Assembly: GCA_003254905.1 (NCBI GenBank)
Contig: QANU01076562.1
Span: forward strand, 1,122,823 to 1,186,822
Length of the DNA stretch: 64,000 nt
DNA from: Nissolia schottii
Lineage: Eukaryota; Streptophyta; Magnoliopsida; Fabales; Fabaceae
Direction of reading: 5' to 3'
The position numbers and the translations under genes were made by a program. Positions 22,901 to 35,970 of the stretch are shown here, piece after piece (positions within the stretch are counted from its first letter, which is position 1; the number at the start of each line of letters is the position of its first letter). A model generated the notes under the pieces. That model was not told the origin of the DNA and did not search any database. It was given only the letters and a program-made list of their open reading frames with translations.

Positions 22901-25900
22901 CTTGGAATTTCTCACTCTATTTTTCTCACTACTACATAAGCCAAAGAACTACAATTGCTTTGCTTCTGCTTGATGCCGCCTGAACGTTGCCTTGGGTCTC
23001 TATTTATAGAGAGCCTTCACTGATTTGCATTAAAAGCAAATCCAACATCCACCCACAACATTTAGTTTATGGTGGAGTTTTGCACATGGTGGTAACTAAT
23101 ATCAACCAACCAATGTTGACAAAGAGCTACATAGCTGAGTTACTTTCGGGGGAGCACTTGCTACCTCATAAATGCAAGCCATATCTAACCGATGTTAACA
23201 TTTAAATCAAAAATTGTCTTCTTGACACTTTGTGTTAGTTTTCCTTGATTTTGCATTTCTCTTTTTTCTTTTTGGATCACTTCCTTTGATTGAACACCTA
23301 TTAGTTACCATGTGAAAATGCAGGAATATTTAACAATCTCAATTTTAGTTCCTGCTTTTTAAATAACTTTACCTCATTTCTTCAGCAGGAGTTATAATCT
23401 CTATGCTTATCTTTTACGATAAAAATGAACTACTTTTTCTGTAGGTTCGGTTTATGGGTGAACACTGTCACATATCAGTTCAATTTGATAACGTAAGTTC
23501 ATTTTTTCCTACTTTTACCTTATGACTACTTATATAGATTTCTCATACTTGCTGACAATGGCTTTTTGTGCTTTTTCACTCTAGAGAGAATTTAAATTCT
23601 TAAGTGGTTGCAGCAACTTGTGTATATATTATTTTTGGTGGTCTGATTCTTTTTTCTAAAATTACTTCTTATTACCATATAGGTATGCCACAGAATAAAA
23701 TGGTAATGGATAATATGTGGGGAGATCTCATGGAGATTTGATACATGAACACTCATTAAGAACTGTAATTTTGCTTGGGAATAGAATATGATCTTCATTT
23801 TATGAGTCTATTAATAACACGGTAATGGAGAACAAGGGTAGGGCTCAAGAAGATTTGATACACGAACATTCTTTTATGAATCCGCTTTTGTTTCAAAATT
23901 GAAAATGACATTTTTCTTGTTGGTAACTTGAAAGCTAATTTATCCTCTTTTTTTTGTGTAATCTGCACCACACCCATTTCTGTGGCCATTGTTTGTAAAA
24001 TGCTATTTATTACATACGGTTGCAGTGTTGCACGTCTATTGGTCAATAAATATACAAGTTCCTTGCATTTCCAACACTATATTTGCCAAATCACTTTAAG
24101 GAGTTTAGTCCTATTTCATTCTACATAATATTCCTCCAGCAAATCAGTCTTTGTCAAAAACGAAAAAATTAGTACTATCATGTCTGCATTCCCGCTTGAA
24201 GTGGAGTGTCTCTGTATCCAACACATGTCAGATTCGGGTACTCAACAGGCACACGTTGGATTAAAAATAGATATATTTTTTTTCGGCGTGGACACACTTT
24301 GAAGTTGAACTTAGTTCGGACACACGGAAGCAATACTTGAACAAATTTTTTCATCTATTTTAATGGACCAATTCAGATATTCAAAATCCCAACCCTATAC
24401 CGAATTTCAGACCAACTCCATCTATTTTTAGCAGAGTATACTCTTTTGTCAATGAAAGAGATAACAAAAATAGTGAAGTAAATAAAGTTATCCTTTAGAT
24501 GGTCTCACTAAAGGGCCCTAACACTATCCTAACATATTTTTTATTAGATAGTCACTCTTAACATTTATTTTTGGAAATATGTTAGGATAGTGTTAGGACC
24601 CTTTAGTTAGAAGAGTTAGTTAGTTAGTTACATGGGGTTAGTTAGAAGAGTTAATGCATATAAATAATGATAGGGAGAGATTAGAGAGGGTCTTTGTCAT
24701 TTGTGAGATTTTCCTTTGGAGCTTGTGGGGCGTTCTCCCACTCCCTTGTAGTTTAGTCATTGTAGTTTCTAGGGTTCTTGGCACATTGCCTTGAATCCCA
24801 TAGCAATAATATCAGGTTCTTATTAATCATTCTCTATCTGATTCCAGTCCTAACAAAATATCAATAGAAATGATGTCCCATGTTTTTGGGTTTAGAAATA
24901 ACAAGTATTGGCACATAACATAAATCAATAATGCTCCATGTTTTTTGAGAGGGGCTTAGAAAGTGTGAAAATTGGTTGTTTGACATCTATGAATGTTTGA
25001 CGATATTTTAAATCTTCAACGTTATACATTTGTGTGTGTGTATATACACACACAAGCGCGCTTGTGCGATATTATATATTTTGAATTTTTATTTTTCATT
25101 ATATACCTATGGTTTGTCCATGTCATATAATTTTTAAGAATTTAGCGTGTCTCCGTGTCCATGTCAGTATCTATGCTTCATAGGTATCAACTTATTAAGC
25201 ACTGCTACATTACTCATTTGCTAGATAGTGTGGCTGACTTGTCCTTACGACTGTATCCTTGTATATAATTTATGTCAGTGCTAATTAAAAATGTTAAATA
25301 GCTTGTATGATCTAGAGTAATTTTTCTTCTCCCTTCTATTACAGATTGTTTCTGTAGTCTTGGAAAACTATGAATGTCCTAAGAAAAATTCAGAAAGCCT
25401 TGGTCAAGATGAACAAGGTCCTGAAACTATGGGTGCCCAAGAAGTGATGACAAATGAAGATAATATCTCTCCTTTGCTAGATATCAAAAAGCGAAACCTA
25501 TCCTGGAGTAAAGTTGTTGATGACAAACATGAGATGAATGTGGCAATGTAATAGTTTTTATCATCAGAGAATCTTCAAAAAGGATTTGTGTTATCTTCTA
25601 TTTATTTCATTACCTTTCAATGATTGATGTGTCATAAAAACTCATGCAGGGAAGATGCCAAGAGTCCCTCATTCTGGTCTGGAGTTTGCCTACATAATAT
25701 GGCCAACTTAGCCAAGGAGGGTTCTACCATACGCCGTGTAATGGAATCTTTATTCCGATACTTTGATAATGGAAGCTTATGGTCTATAAACCATGGCCTT
25801 GCCTCTTCCGTTTTAAAGGATATGCTGTTTTTAATGGATGATTCGGGTATACTATTTTTCTTATTTGATCACAAAGCATGTCGTGTAATCTTTTCTTAAT

Positions 25901-28016
25901 TCATCCGGATGTTCTGTTCTCCCTTTAATATTTCTTCATCCTTGATGTTGCAGGGAAAAATACACATGTTTTGTTGTCTATGTTAATAAAGCACCTGGAT
26001 CATAAAACTGTCCTTAAGGAACCAAACATGCAGCTAGACATTGTTGAGGTGACAACTTCACTTGCTCATTATGCAAAGGTTCAAAATTCTGTATCAATCA
26101 TTGGTGCAGTAAGCGACGTGATGAGACATTTGCGGAAGAGCATACAATGCTCCTTGGATAACTCAAATCTGGATACTGACGTAATTGATTGGAACAAGAA
26201 CTTCAGTGAAGCTGTGGATAAGTGCCTCATACAGTTATCAAATAAGGTACCTCACATTTCCCGTGAATTTCAAGCAAGTTTTTGTTCTGGTTTCATCTTA
26301 ATGAGGATGAGACACGGTTGCTAAAGGGCCTCTTCCAAGAGCTAGAGGGGTGGTGCTCGGTGGAGGAGGACGCAGAGCTGGAGCTGTACAGTGAGGGACA
26401 GGATAAGTAATGTTTTGGCTGAAAAGTGAACGCGTTACCTACCACTATTCCTTCGGGTGTTTTTATAGCAGGGTTCCATTAATCCATGGCAAATGTAAGG
26501 GCATAGGCATGGGGATTTGAGTGAGAGATTGATGGCTAGATTGAGAAGAGGGTAGGGGACATCTGGCATGGGTGGAAATTGGTTACCTGAACAGACTACT
26601 TATACCTTCACATTTTCAATAATTGAGCGATAAATGCTTGGCATGTGATCAATTTAGCAGTTTTATGTTTTCTTTCAAACTTTGGTTGGATTATTTTAAT
26701 TAGCTGTCTTTCAATGCTAGATTAATCAGAAAAGAAGATAACTAAGCTGCCATTCATGAACAGGTTGGAGAAGCAGGCCCAATTCTTGATGTTATGGCTG
26801 TGATGTTAGAGAATATCTCAACTATTACAGCAACATCCAGAGCCACAGTCCATGCTGTATATCGGACTGCTCAAATTGTAGCCTCGTTACCAAATTTGTC
26901 CTATCAGAATAAGGCACAGAGTGAACATTTGTGCTTTAGTTCATTCCTCTTTTGTTTGCAATTTTGAGTTTCACGGATTAATTTGATGCTAAAACCATTC
27001 TTTCTTTCCTCAGGCGTTCCCTGAAGCATTGTTTCATCAACTACTCCTTGCTATGGTCCATCAAGATCATGAAACTCGAGTAGTAGCTCACCGCATCTTT
27101 TCTGTGGTTCTTGTGCCAACCTCTGTTTCCCCTCGTCCACACTTGTCTGTTTCTGACACCAAGGCATTGGATGTTCCACGAACACTTTCAAGAGCAGTCT
27201 CTGTCTTCTCTTCTTCGGCCGCCTTATTTGAGAAGCTGAGAATGGAGAAATGTTCTTCAAGTGATAATTTAAGTCAATATAACAAAGAGAATATTGCCGG
27301 AGAGACTGAATCACCTAGTAGCAACAGCGGGATCCTAAACAGAATGTTGTCAACCAATAGTCGGGCGAATCAGGTTAATAACCCCTCTCAGCTAGCTACA
27401 GTGGATGAAATCACTGCAGACGATGATAATAGGAACCTGGTGAGTCTTACAGTGATGAGTAATCCAAAAGTGTTTTTGAGTATGGCCCTACATTTGTAAA
27501 CAGCCTTTTCTCAGAAATAGTTACATGATTATTGCTAACCCTCAGTGTGCTGCTTTTACGTTGGCTTGAATTCGGTTAATTATCATCATGGTTAACAAAA
27601 TGATATGCTTTTCAATTGAACACAGGAGGATGCTGCACTCAGGCTGAGTAGCCATCAGATAAGTCAATTGATATCATCAATTTGGGCACAGTCTATCTCT
27701 CCTGCAAATATGCCTGCAAATTATGAAGCAATTACTCATACTTACTGCTTGGTGTTGCTTTTTTCTAGAGCTAAGGTATTAACTTGACTCGGTTTGCATG
27801 ATTGTACTCTTTCTTTTTACATGTTCCAATAATTTTTCCTGTTTAAGGGTTCCCTTCTCTTTTAGGGTGCTACATCTTTTTATTTCATGATACTAGGTGA
27901 TTCCTGCAAGTTAGTGGTTGATATTTGAGTATTCCAATGTTCAAATTTCCTCATATTAACATGAAAACAAAAATAGTAAGAGGAGCGAAAATCAAAGAGA
28001 GAAGAGATGTGCACTA

Positions 28017-28111
<95 letters not shown>

Positions 28112-31003
28112 CCTTTTTTGCAACCAGGGAAAACCAGAACAAGCTAATAATCACTTGTGAATGAAAGAAACTAGGTTAATTGTATCTATAATATTGCTTG
28201 TACTTTTTGGAGCTGATAGCATTGCACAGCAAGTGTGGTGGGTTAGTTATTGAGGATGTTGAGGTTTGTTTCAGGAACCATTTTAAGTCCCTCAACCGTT
28301 TTTATACAGATTTGATGTAATATCTATTTTTTTATAAAAGAAATTTATTTGATATAGAAGGAGAAGGATTTAGGTAAGATTAGAAATATCATTAGTATAA
28401 TAATTGTTTGCGAGTCTGTAATATGTCTTCTGGACACATTTCTGCTGTAAAAAATATTTACAGTTTTACCTAGAAACTGTCATGAAGGTTCATATCACAC
28501 TTTTGCATGTGTTTTGGAATGCTAATATCCATGATCCGACCTACACTTATAAAATATTCTTGCTAATAAAGATCCAGTATGTAAGTTTGCATTATTCTGG
28601 GATCACACAGCTAAAATCTAGAAGAGGTATAAGGTTGCCTATGTTATCATTTGAACTGTCTTCTTTTCAATCGCTCTTTGTTAATAATGAGCGGGAATTT
28701 GTTTCTGTAAAATAATTTTGCAAATTTATTGTCTTTGCAGAATTCTTTTCATGAGGTCCTAGTTCGGAGTTATCAGCTGGCTTTTTCTTTGTGGAAAATT
28801 TCTCTTAAAGAAGGTGAGCATTCCAGTCATAGAAAACTTGCATTTGATTTTCTTTACAAGAGAATCCAGTTTGATATGGAGTAACACATGATTTACTTTT
28901 TCTTAGGTCTTTCAATAGTAGGTAATGCGGCTTATCCAATATATCTTATGTTGATATTGGAAAACCCCATCATACTTCTTTCCTATTGTTTAAATTTACT
29001 TGGATTGCAGTGCATAATAGCATTGTTACTATTAATCATATTTGTAGTACAGGTGACCTTATACAGCTTTCTTGCCACGGAGTCTCGCGAGATAAAATAG
29101 CATATGAAAAGTATTCTATACAGCCATTTTATTAGGAACCAGATACATTTCTTTTGGTAATGGTTATGAAAATGAGGCAAGAATGAATAAACTGATTGCA
29201 GTGTTGGAATGTCTAGCGTTGAGTTTTTAATTCCTCCGTTTTTGTCACAGGGCCATTGCCACCATCTCGGCGGAGATCACTCTTTACTTTGGCAAATTCA
29301 ATGATTTTGTTTTCTTCAAAAGCATACAACATTGTCCCTCTTGTCCATAGTGCCAAGGCAGTGCTTACAGAGGGAAAGGTGAGACACTTTTTTTGGCAGT
29401 GCTTACATGGTCGTCTCCTGCATCTCGAAACCATAATCATTGTGATTTATAGGGATACTTTATATAAGAACTTAGCTAAATTTGATCTGGTTCACCATGC
29501 ATACAATGTCTCAATGTTGAAGGAAAAAAAGTATTATGAATTTAAAGTACCTTGTATGTAAAGAAGTGATCCTATAATTCTCTCTCTCTTTTACTTTATT
29601 GGATTCTTGAGAGTAAAGTATCTTATTTTGCCTTAATGTTGTCATTATTTGGATCAGGTTGACCCCTTCCTTCATTTGGTTGATGATCGTAAGTTGCAAG
29701 CTTTCAGCTTCGCACCTGAAGATTCAACCATCGCCTACGGATCCAAAGAAGATGATGACAGCGCCTTAATCACAGTCCCAGAGTTATTGAAGTTCACACA
29801 ACAAACACAGGAATTCTTTGCTTCTGAAATCATTAGGAGCCTGGAAAATTTGCCAGAAGTATTGCTTTTTTACTTCTTGTGCATACTTTGGGCAGTCAGA
29901 GAGTAAAATATATGTGCATGTCTAAACATTACGAGCCTTTTGTTCTTTTTTGCAGAACGAATTGTTCTCAATTAGGGAACAGCTTCTAGAAGAATTCGCG
30001 CCGGATGATATGTGCCAAATTGGATCTCAGTTGAGCCTGAATATGCCTGAAAAGGAGCGTCAAGTAAATTTCTGATTTGTGTGAAGCTAATAACCGTCTC
30101 TTCGGTTCTTGTTTCATTTGTTTATAGTTGTGAACAATGACCGACGTAGTTACTCACATTTTACAGGATTCTTCAATAGTTTCAATCGACGATGACTCTC
30201 TTCTGGATTCATTTGAAAGTCAAATGAAAAGCAATTCGAGATTATCCACGGACGTCCCTAGTCTTTTGAGCGCTAATCAACTCTTAGAATTAGTATGTGG
30301 CCCAATTCTTACCCTCACAAAAATCATACATTTCTTGGTTCTTTGGATTGTGTGTTAAGCTCTTCTCATATCAATAACACGAAAACCAACACGCGCCGAG
30401 TGCAGGTTTTGGACACGTCTCATCAAGCCGCCGCGAGGATTTCTGTATCAACTGCATATAACATGCCGTACGAGGATATGGCTGATAAATGTGAGGTACT
30501 TCTGATGGGAAAGCAGAACATGTCCAGATTGATGAGCACCCAACAAAAGCAAGAATCCTTGTTTGACTTCCCTTTACCAAACGATCACAATTTATTGCAA
30601 AATGTGAATTTCTCTTTCCCTACTGATGACTGTCCTCGGCTGGTAATTCCTTGCTCTAAGATTCCACCATGCTTACATTAAATATTTCCTTAGAACATAA
30701 AATGAAGGTTTTATTAAAATTATGTAGATAAAATTGTGTTGTTATAGAGTAGCTTTATGACCCTCATGTTTACACAACTATTATCTACATATACAAGCTT
30801 TTAGGCTTGGTATCTAATCAAGTTATATAAAGATGCAGGGTAACAATCCTTTCATTGATGATAATACCAATGTGGATTTGATCCAACCAAATTCTGGTCC
30901 TGTTTCAATGCTGTGCGCAACCGAATACCAGAACCATACTCACCTGTTCCAACTGCCAGCAGCGAGTCCCTACGATAACTTTCTGAAGGCCGCTGGTTGT
31001 TGA
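19994..31003 (+). CDS. EFOP2-like: EFR3-type ARM-repeat plasma-membrane scaffold protein
   Basis: A 19-exon model gives an uninterrupted 1028-residue protein, close to the roughly 1000 residues usual for plant EFR3 homologs. Exons: 19994-20140, 20674-20748, 21811-21926, 22067-22181, 22325-22453, 23445-23492, 25345-25547, 25650-25846, 25954-26246, 26764-26913, 27014-27439, 27626-27775, 28741-28813, 29251-29378, 29658-29858, 29956-30063, 30167-30292, 30406-30642, 30839-31003. The N terminus (GVISRQVLPACGALCFFCPSL) has cysteines 16, 20 and 23 plus a basic RARSR..KRYKR patch, the expected palmitoylated membrane anchor. Helical ARM-like repeats follow. In yeast and animals EFR3 anchors the PI4-kinase III alpha complex at the plasma membrane; plant EFOP proteins are reported to do the same. 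Intron 10 appears to be GC-AG. Introns 5 and 6 carry LTRs and intron 12 a 93-T run. Confidence 0.93.
22500..23335 (-). mobile_element. Solo LTR-like insertion in EFR3-like intron 5, minus orientation
   Basis: On the minus strand it begins TGTTAAATATTCC and ends CTCGCCTAACA. A TATAAATA box lies at 23001-23008 (minus), and a downstream stretch contains CCATGGTTTTTCCTC and TTTTCCACGTTAG, words common in Ty1/copia LTRs. No internal region is present, and I could not match a target duplication, so the ends may be off by some bases. It is antisense to the host gene. Confidence 0.6.
24508..24606. repeat. Inverted repeat at the left border of the intron-6 solo LTR
   Basis: 24508-24540 is the inverse of 24575-24606 with one or two mismatches. 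The right arm is the first 27 bases of the solo LTR plus its AAATA target duplication, so the inverted copy includes flanking host DNA. Confidence 0.85.
24580..24855 (+). mobile_element. Short solo LTR (276 bp) with perfect target duplication, in EFR3-like intron 6
   Basis: Starts TGTTAGGATAG and ends CAGTCCTAACA, so its tips are inverse copies of each other (TGTTAGGA / TCCTAACA). The 5-bp target duplication AAATA is exact (24575-24579 and 24856-24860). A TATAAATAA box lies about 75 bases in. The length fits a TRIM or a short Ty1/copia LTR. Confidence 0.88.
26282..26598. mobile_element. Possible LTR or captured-fragment insertion in EFR3-like intron 9
   Basis: This part of intron 9 is richer in G+C than its surroundings. 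Its borders TGTTCTGG...CCTGAACA are inverse copies. On the minus strand there is a TATAAAAACACC box. On the plus strand about 34 codons in one frame read like acidic protein (LFQELEGWCSVEEDAELEL) before a stop. No target duplication matches, so the nature of the insert is open. Confidence 0.35.
28019..28111. repeat. Run of 93 T in EFR3-like intron 12
   Basis: An uninterrupted T run lies between GCACTAAG and CCTTTTTTGC. It could be the inverse of a poly(A) tail left by a retroposed copy, or an inflated homopolymer in the assembly. Confidence 0.95.
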
Positions 31004-34000
31004 TCCTTTTGGTAGAAATTCACACATTCTTAGAAGGTAGTTAAGAAATCATAAGAAATTGAGCAGTTGATCATAATGGGAAGGCCTCAAAAGCACTTTT
31101 TAACTTTGCTGATTCACAAGGCCTAGAGATGTATCTGGAAACATTGCTGCTGGCTGCTGCTGTTTTGATTCTAAACTTTAGATATTCAATTTGCTTCTTC
31201 ACCTAATCTCATTGCTATGCATTTATTGTGAAGTATAATTTTTATTTTGGTTTCTGTTTTTCATGTACATATACAGCAATTGCAGGTTTATTGATGATAG
31301 TGGAGTATACACGGGAAGGAATTTTGATTCAGTTACATATTTACATTACATCTAACAAGATTTTCTGTGTCTGATATTGAAGTATAATTTCTTTTATTCT
31401 TTTCAATACTATGGGCTTCTGCTAAGAATGACTTGAAAAGTTGGAAATCATAGTAATTTGATTAAAATTATGTAAATGAATAGTGCCAAATAAAAAATGA
31501 GGTAAAAGAATATGGAGTGTCCGGTTGACATTGTTAAAAGGTATAGATTAAAATGTCATTTTTTGAGTTTAGCAATCAAAGTCAATTAGAGATTTAATTT
31601 TGATGCGGTGTTGAAAGTTTTTTATACGGACTATTTAAAGATTTAATTCTTTGTATCAATAAAAGTGTTTGAACCTTATAATAATTATCTCAACATCATA
31701 TACAATAGAGCATTGATTGCTCACATTAATCCCATAGATTTAAGCTGTAATATTTTTTATACAATAAAGTATATTTTTATTGACATGTATTTAATAATAT
31801 GATTATTTACCTTTTGTTCCTTCACTAAACTTTCTTTTTGGATCTGTCCACTCATTCTCAAGTGGTTTTTTCTTTGTACCATTTGGGGCCAATGCTTAAA
31901 TAATTGGAGATTTTAGTTAAGTTTCTGATAAATATAATAGATGTAATAAGATAATTAAACAAGTAGAAACTATACTTTTGGCTTGGGATAATTCATCGGT
32001 AACATAACTAAAATTTTCTGTTATTAACCGCTGATTTTCTATAGTTTTAACATGTAAATTCACAATCTTTTATTATATAAAACTTCAAGTTTCAAGTACT
32101 CAAATTTCTCGCTCAAACTTACCTTAAATTTTTCGTTATTTTTTACTTTGATGAATTCATATACAACATATACAAATCGTATTATCTATACAAAATCATA
32201 TCATATATTTAATTGAAGATTTTTTGATTGTATCATGTATAAAAAGAGGCAAGTATATTTGTATTTTTATTTCACTATGTATCTTCAACAAAAGAAATAT
32301 CTGGCTCTGTATCTTTACCAAAAAAAAATTTCTTTACTAAAATCTTTGCTCATGTATTTAATGAAAGATTTTTTAATTGTGTCATGGTATCCGGAATCCC
32401 AAATAAAGGAGTCTAAAAACTATATATACAAACAATTCACGTTACATTAAACAATTTTGATTGCATCTTATAAAAAATTCATCCTTAGAATCCTTGATGA
32501 TTTGAGATTTTAATTTCATATACGGACTAAATGCAATTTTCTTGTAAAATTCTGATATGGTCAAGAACATGTGTCTCTCACATCCAAGGTTGATAGTTTA
32601 AAAAGCAAATCATTACAATTTAGCATAATCATCTTTCATAGTGCACCTTAAGTGTTTGTAGAAATGCTTAACAAGTACTAGAATATCTTACCTCAATAAA
32701 CACATGAAAAAGCTATAATTTTTCTAGCTAGGTATGGTATTCATATGACACACCCTACACACATGCACCCTCACCATTATTGTACTTCGATTATTTATTT
32801 TTGTATTTATTTTTATATATTTCTGTAGCATTTTACTTTGTTTAAGGAATTTTTCAACATATATACTTGTCGGTAACATTCTCTCTAACATCATTTCTGA
32901 TCCACCAGTAAGTAATTATCGATAAGCCTAGTACCATTGACACCTTTATAATCTGTCAGTAATTTGCCAATTCAATATTATTCAACGAAAAAATTGCTAA
33001 TACCTTTATAATCCATCAATGATCCATAAAAATTCACGATAAATTCGTCGACAGAGAGCGATTTTAATAGTGTGTAAGCTTCATAAATTATATATGATAT
33101 AATTATTTTTTATAAGCTTTAGTATTTCTGTACGAATAATTTGATATTATGTCATATTTTTATTTTATTTTATACACTGTATTTATTAAGTCGACAATAT
33201 TTATTTTTATATTTTATATAAAATTAATTAATATTATATAAATTTAAAAATAAAAACATATTATTCAATAAAATAATCTTAACTTTTCTATTTTAAAATA
33301 CATTATTTATGATATTAATAAGATTATTTGGACTCCATAATAAAAATAATACGCTACAAAATTTGGTAAATTTTTTGATTTAATTTATATTAAGTATGAA
33401 TTAAATATTTTATAAACAAATTTAATTTTCAATAACATCTTCAAAATTTTGATTTTAAACTTTCAAAGTATTTATGTAATTTTTTAATGCCATCTATATA
33501 AAAGTCATAAAAAAATAAAGTAACGAATTATATCTTTAAATAAGTCAATAATATTTATTTTTTTAGCTTTTGAATAAAATTAATTAATATTATATAAATT
33601 TAAAAATAATAATATGTTAAAATGATGTTAAAGGTTCTTCTTTCGGTATCCATGTTTTTATACGGATATCAATACTTCTTTATATTTCAACGGTTATGAT
33701 TTACTTTCAAGTTTAAAATAATAAGTATTTCAAGTCAATGAAGGTACCAGAGGAATCCCCAAAGTTTAAATTCTATTATTAAAAATTAAAAACTTGAATT
33801 TCTAATTGAATAATTATTTTGAAAAATATTATGTTATTTTAAATAAATTTTATTTTAGATTTTTTCTTTGATGATATGAGTTTGCTTCGGTCTCTAGATG
33901 ACGTGTTTAGTAAAATGGAATGAAGCGTCATTTAATTAAACCTCAAGGAGTGGAGTGTTTACTTTTTTACAAGGATTTGATTTAGTTTCATTTAACTAAG

Positions 34001-35820
34001 CTCAAGTGTGGTCTTATTATTTACCCAATTGAATAAATAATATAAAGAATACAATTTGATTAAATGAAATATGTAATATTTATAATTGTGGAGGATACAA
34101 AACACAAAAGCGTTGCTAGCCTAATGGAAGGGGAGTGCTTCCCACACTCATGCATGTTGGGTTCTGTAACTGATTGAAGGATTAAGTAGGACCTTAAGAA
34201 AAAGTTGGGAGACCAAATAGAGTATTTGCTCAAAAAAAATCTTTAAAGGAAAAAAAATTTAAGGTAGAAAATAAAATATTTGCTCCACCAAACCAAACTC
34301 CCAAACTAACAAACATTTATCTGTATAATAATATTAAAGTTCTTCCACTACTTTCACCACATGACACTTCTCCTAATTTTTCATATTTTTAGTTACTAAT
34401 TTTTATATTATCATTTCATTTTTCCTTTTGACTTTTCATTTCTCTATCCTCCCTATGCTTCTTAACTTTTCATCTTACTTTTATAATGCTTTAAATTCAT
34501 AATTAGTTATTTACGAAAAATGTTGTTCAACAATTATACTTTAAATTTACTATTAATTATTTATGAAAAAAAGTTGTTTAACAATTATAATTCTTTAAAA
34601 TAAGGATTTTAATAATATTAATATGTTAAAAATTTATATTGTTTCAAGATGTATAAAATATTACAAAAAAAGTAAGATGTATAAAATACTATGTAAATAT
34701 ACCTAAAATATCAGGATAAACTAGAAATTTACATTTTATTTTATCTTTAAAAAAAAAGTATTCAAGGTATAATTAAGATTAAGTTAAATATTATTACACA
34801 AATATTAAAAAAATAGAATTATAAATATTTTATATATCTAAAAAAATAGTTTTCTTCGAATATTAAAACAAATATAATATTTGCATTAATTTCTGTTTTA
34901 AATAAATTTTTTAATTTAATATTTTTATTAAAAACTAATTATAATTTTTAGAAATTAAATAAATTTGCATATATATTAAATATTAATTTACTAAATAAAG
35001 TTATAGTTATAAATAGTTTGTTTATGTTATTTGTAAAATGCACGAGATCATATACTAGTACTAAATTAAAAGCACAACAACTAAATAGACATACGAGATA
35101 ACCAAGAAAAAGAGAAGAAATGTTTCCAGTGTCTAGTGTCCCTTCTTTCTTGTTATACTCTCTCGTTTAAAACCACTCATAAATACATTTTAATGAAATA
35201 AGTCATTCTTTCCCTCACTTTCATGCTCATCAGTCAAGACACTACCTAAGACCATGTATGGTATAAGCTATTTATTAATAGGTAATTTGTATGCGTAATA
35301 ATAATGCTAATAATGATACAATACTAATATCTAATTTCTTAAGCAATTTAGTCTTCCATATAAGTATGTGAACACAAATTCAACTCTTAAAAAACGCACT
35401 TATTACCGGAGTAGTGTTATATTCCCCAAATAGAAAAAACAATGTTTTTCACTGCTGATAAAAAATATGTATCAATGATAGTTTTCTTTTTATATATATT
35501 TTGGGTGATGTGCTAATTTCAAATGGAGTTGGAAAGATTTAAAATTGATAAACTAAACCAACGTTTAACTCAAGAAATTGATTGTATCAATGATAGTTGT
35601 CCCAAGTGATAACATCCAACAAATTTTTACCAGACCCTTTATTTTTCTTCATTTTTTAAGAAAATGTACAGGTATATATGGCTTAAGTGACACCAAGTTC
35701 CCGTATAAGCTTTTCCAAAAATATTCTTGGTTCTTATAAAAATAAAATAAAATAAAATAAAATTTAAACTTAATGATGTTACGAAAGGAAAAAAAAAAAG
35801 AGTAATCTGGATATTGGATT
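31004..35820. other. Long AT-rich spacer, no gene seen
   Basis: Starts with the 3' UTR of the EFR3-like gene and continues as very AT-rich DNA with stops in all frames. It contains a 75-bp direct duplication (33187-33260 and 33541-33614) and a near-tandem 39-bp duplication (34501-34539 and 34552-34590). No TIRs, LTR borders or RNA genes recognised. Confidence 0.55.
33187..33614. repeat. Pair of diverged 75-bp direct repeats
   Basis: 33187-33260 and 33541-33614 both run TAAGTCRA..AATATTTATTTTT, then AAAATTAATTAATATTATATAAATTTAAAAATAA-type sequence. They could be the two ends of a short element of about 430 bp or a simple duplication. Confidence 0.6.
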
Positions 35821-35860
35821 TGGGCTTGGGCTGAATAATGGGCCGAGTGGACCTAGCCCA
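35821..35860 (+). promoter_or_regulatory. Cluster of four site II elements (TGGGCY)
   Basis: TGGGCT at 35821 and 35827, TGGGCC at 35839 and the inverse AGCCCA at 35855 all lie within 40 bases, about 100 bases before the presumed leader exon. Such TCP-bound site II clusters are typical of nuclear plant genes for mitochondrial and ribosomal proteins. This supports a real promoter for the gene at 37112. Confidence 0.65.
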
Positions 35861-35970
35861 TCTGAACTTGTAGTACACTCTAGAAAGTTGCAAACGTCTC
35901 ATAAGAAACTTTGGTCATCGCTGTGCTCTCTCTTCCACGATTCCTGCTAGCTTCCGCTTCAGCATCAGAG

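Larger units (their letters stand above)
23493..25344. other. EFR3-like intron 6 (1.85 kb), repeat-rich
   Basis: Holds the small solo LTR at 24580-24855. Around it, at about 24200-24310 and 25140-25190, are stretches with repeated GTGTC / GACAC words (TCTCCGTGTCCATGTCAG). These look like the two ends of an older element. Borders cannot be set. Confidence 0.4.

Noticed and set aside
26247..26324. Extension of the EFR3-like exon 9 frame past its donor
   Set aside because: The donor AAG|GTACCT and the frame-correct exon 10 at 26764 show that this is intron.
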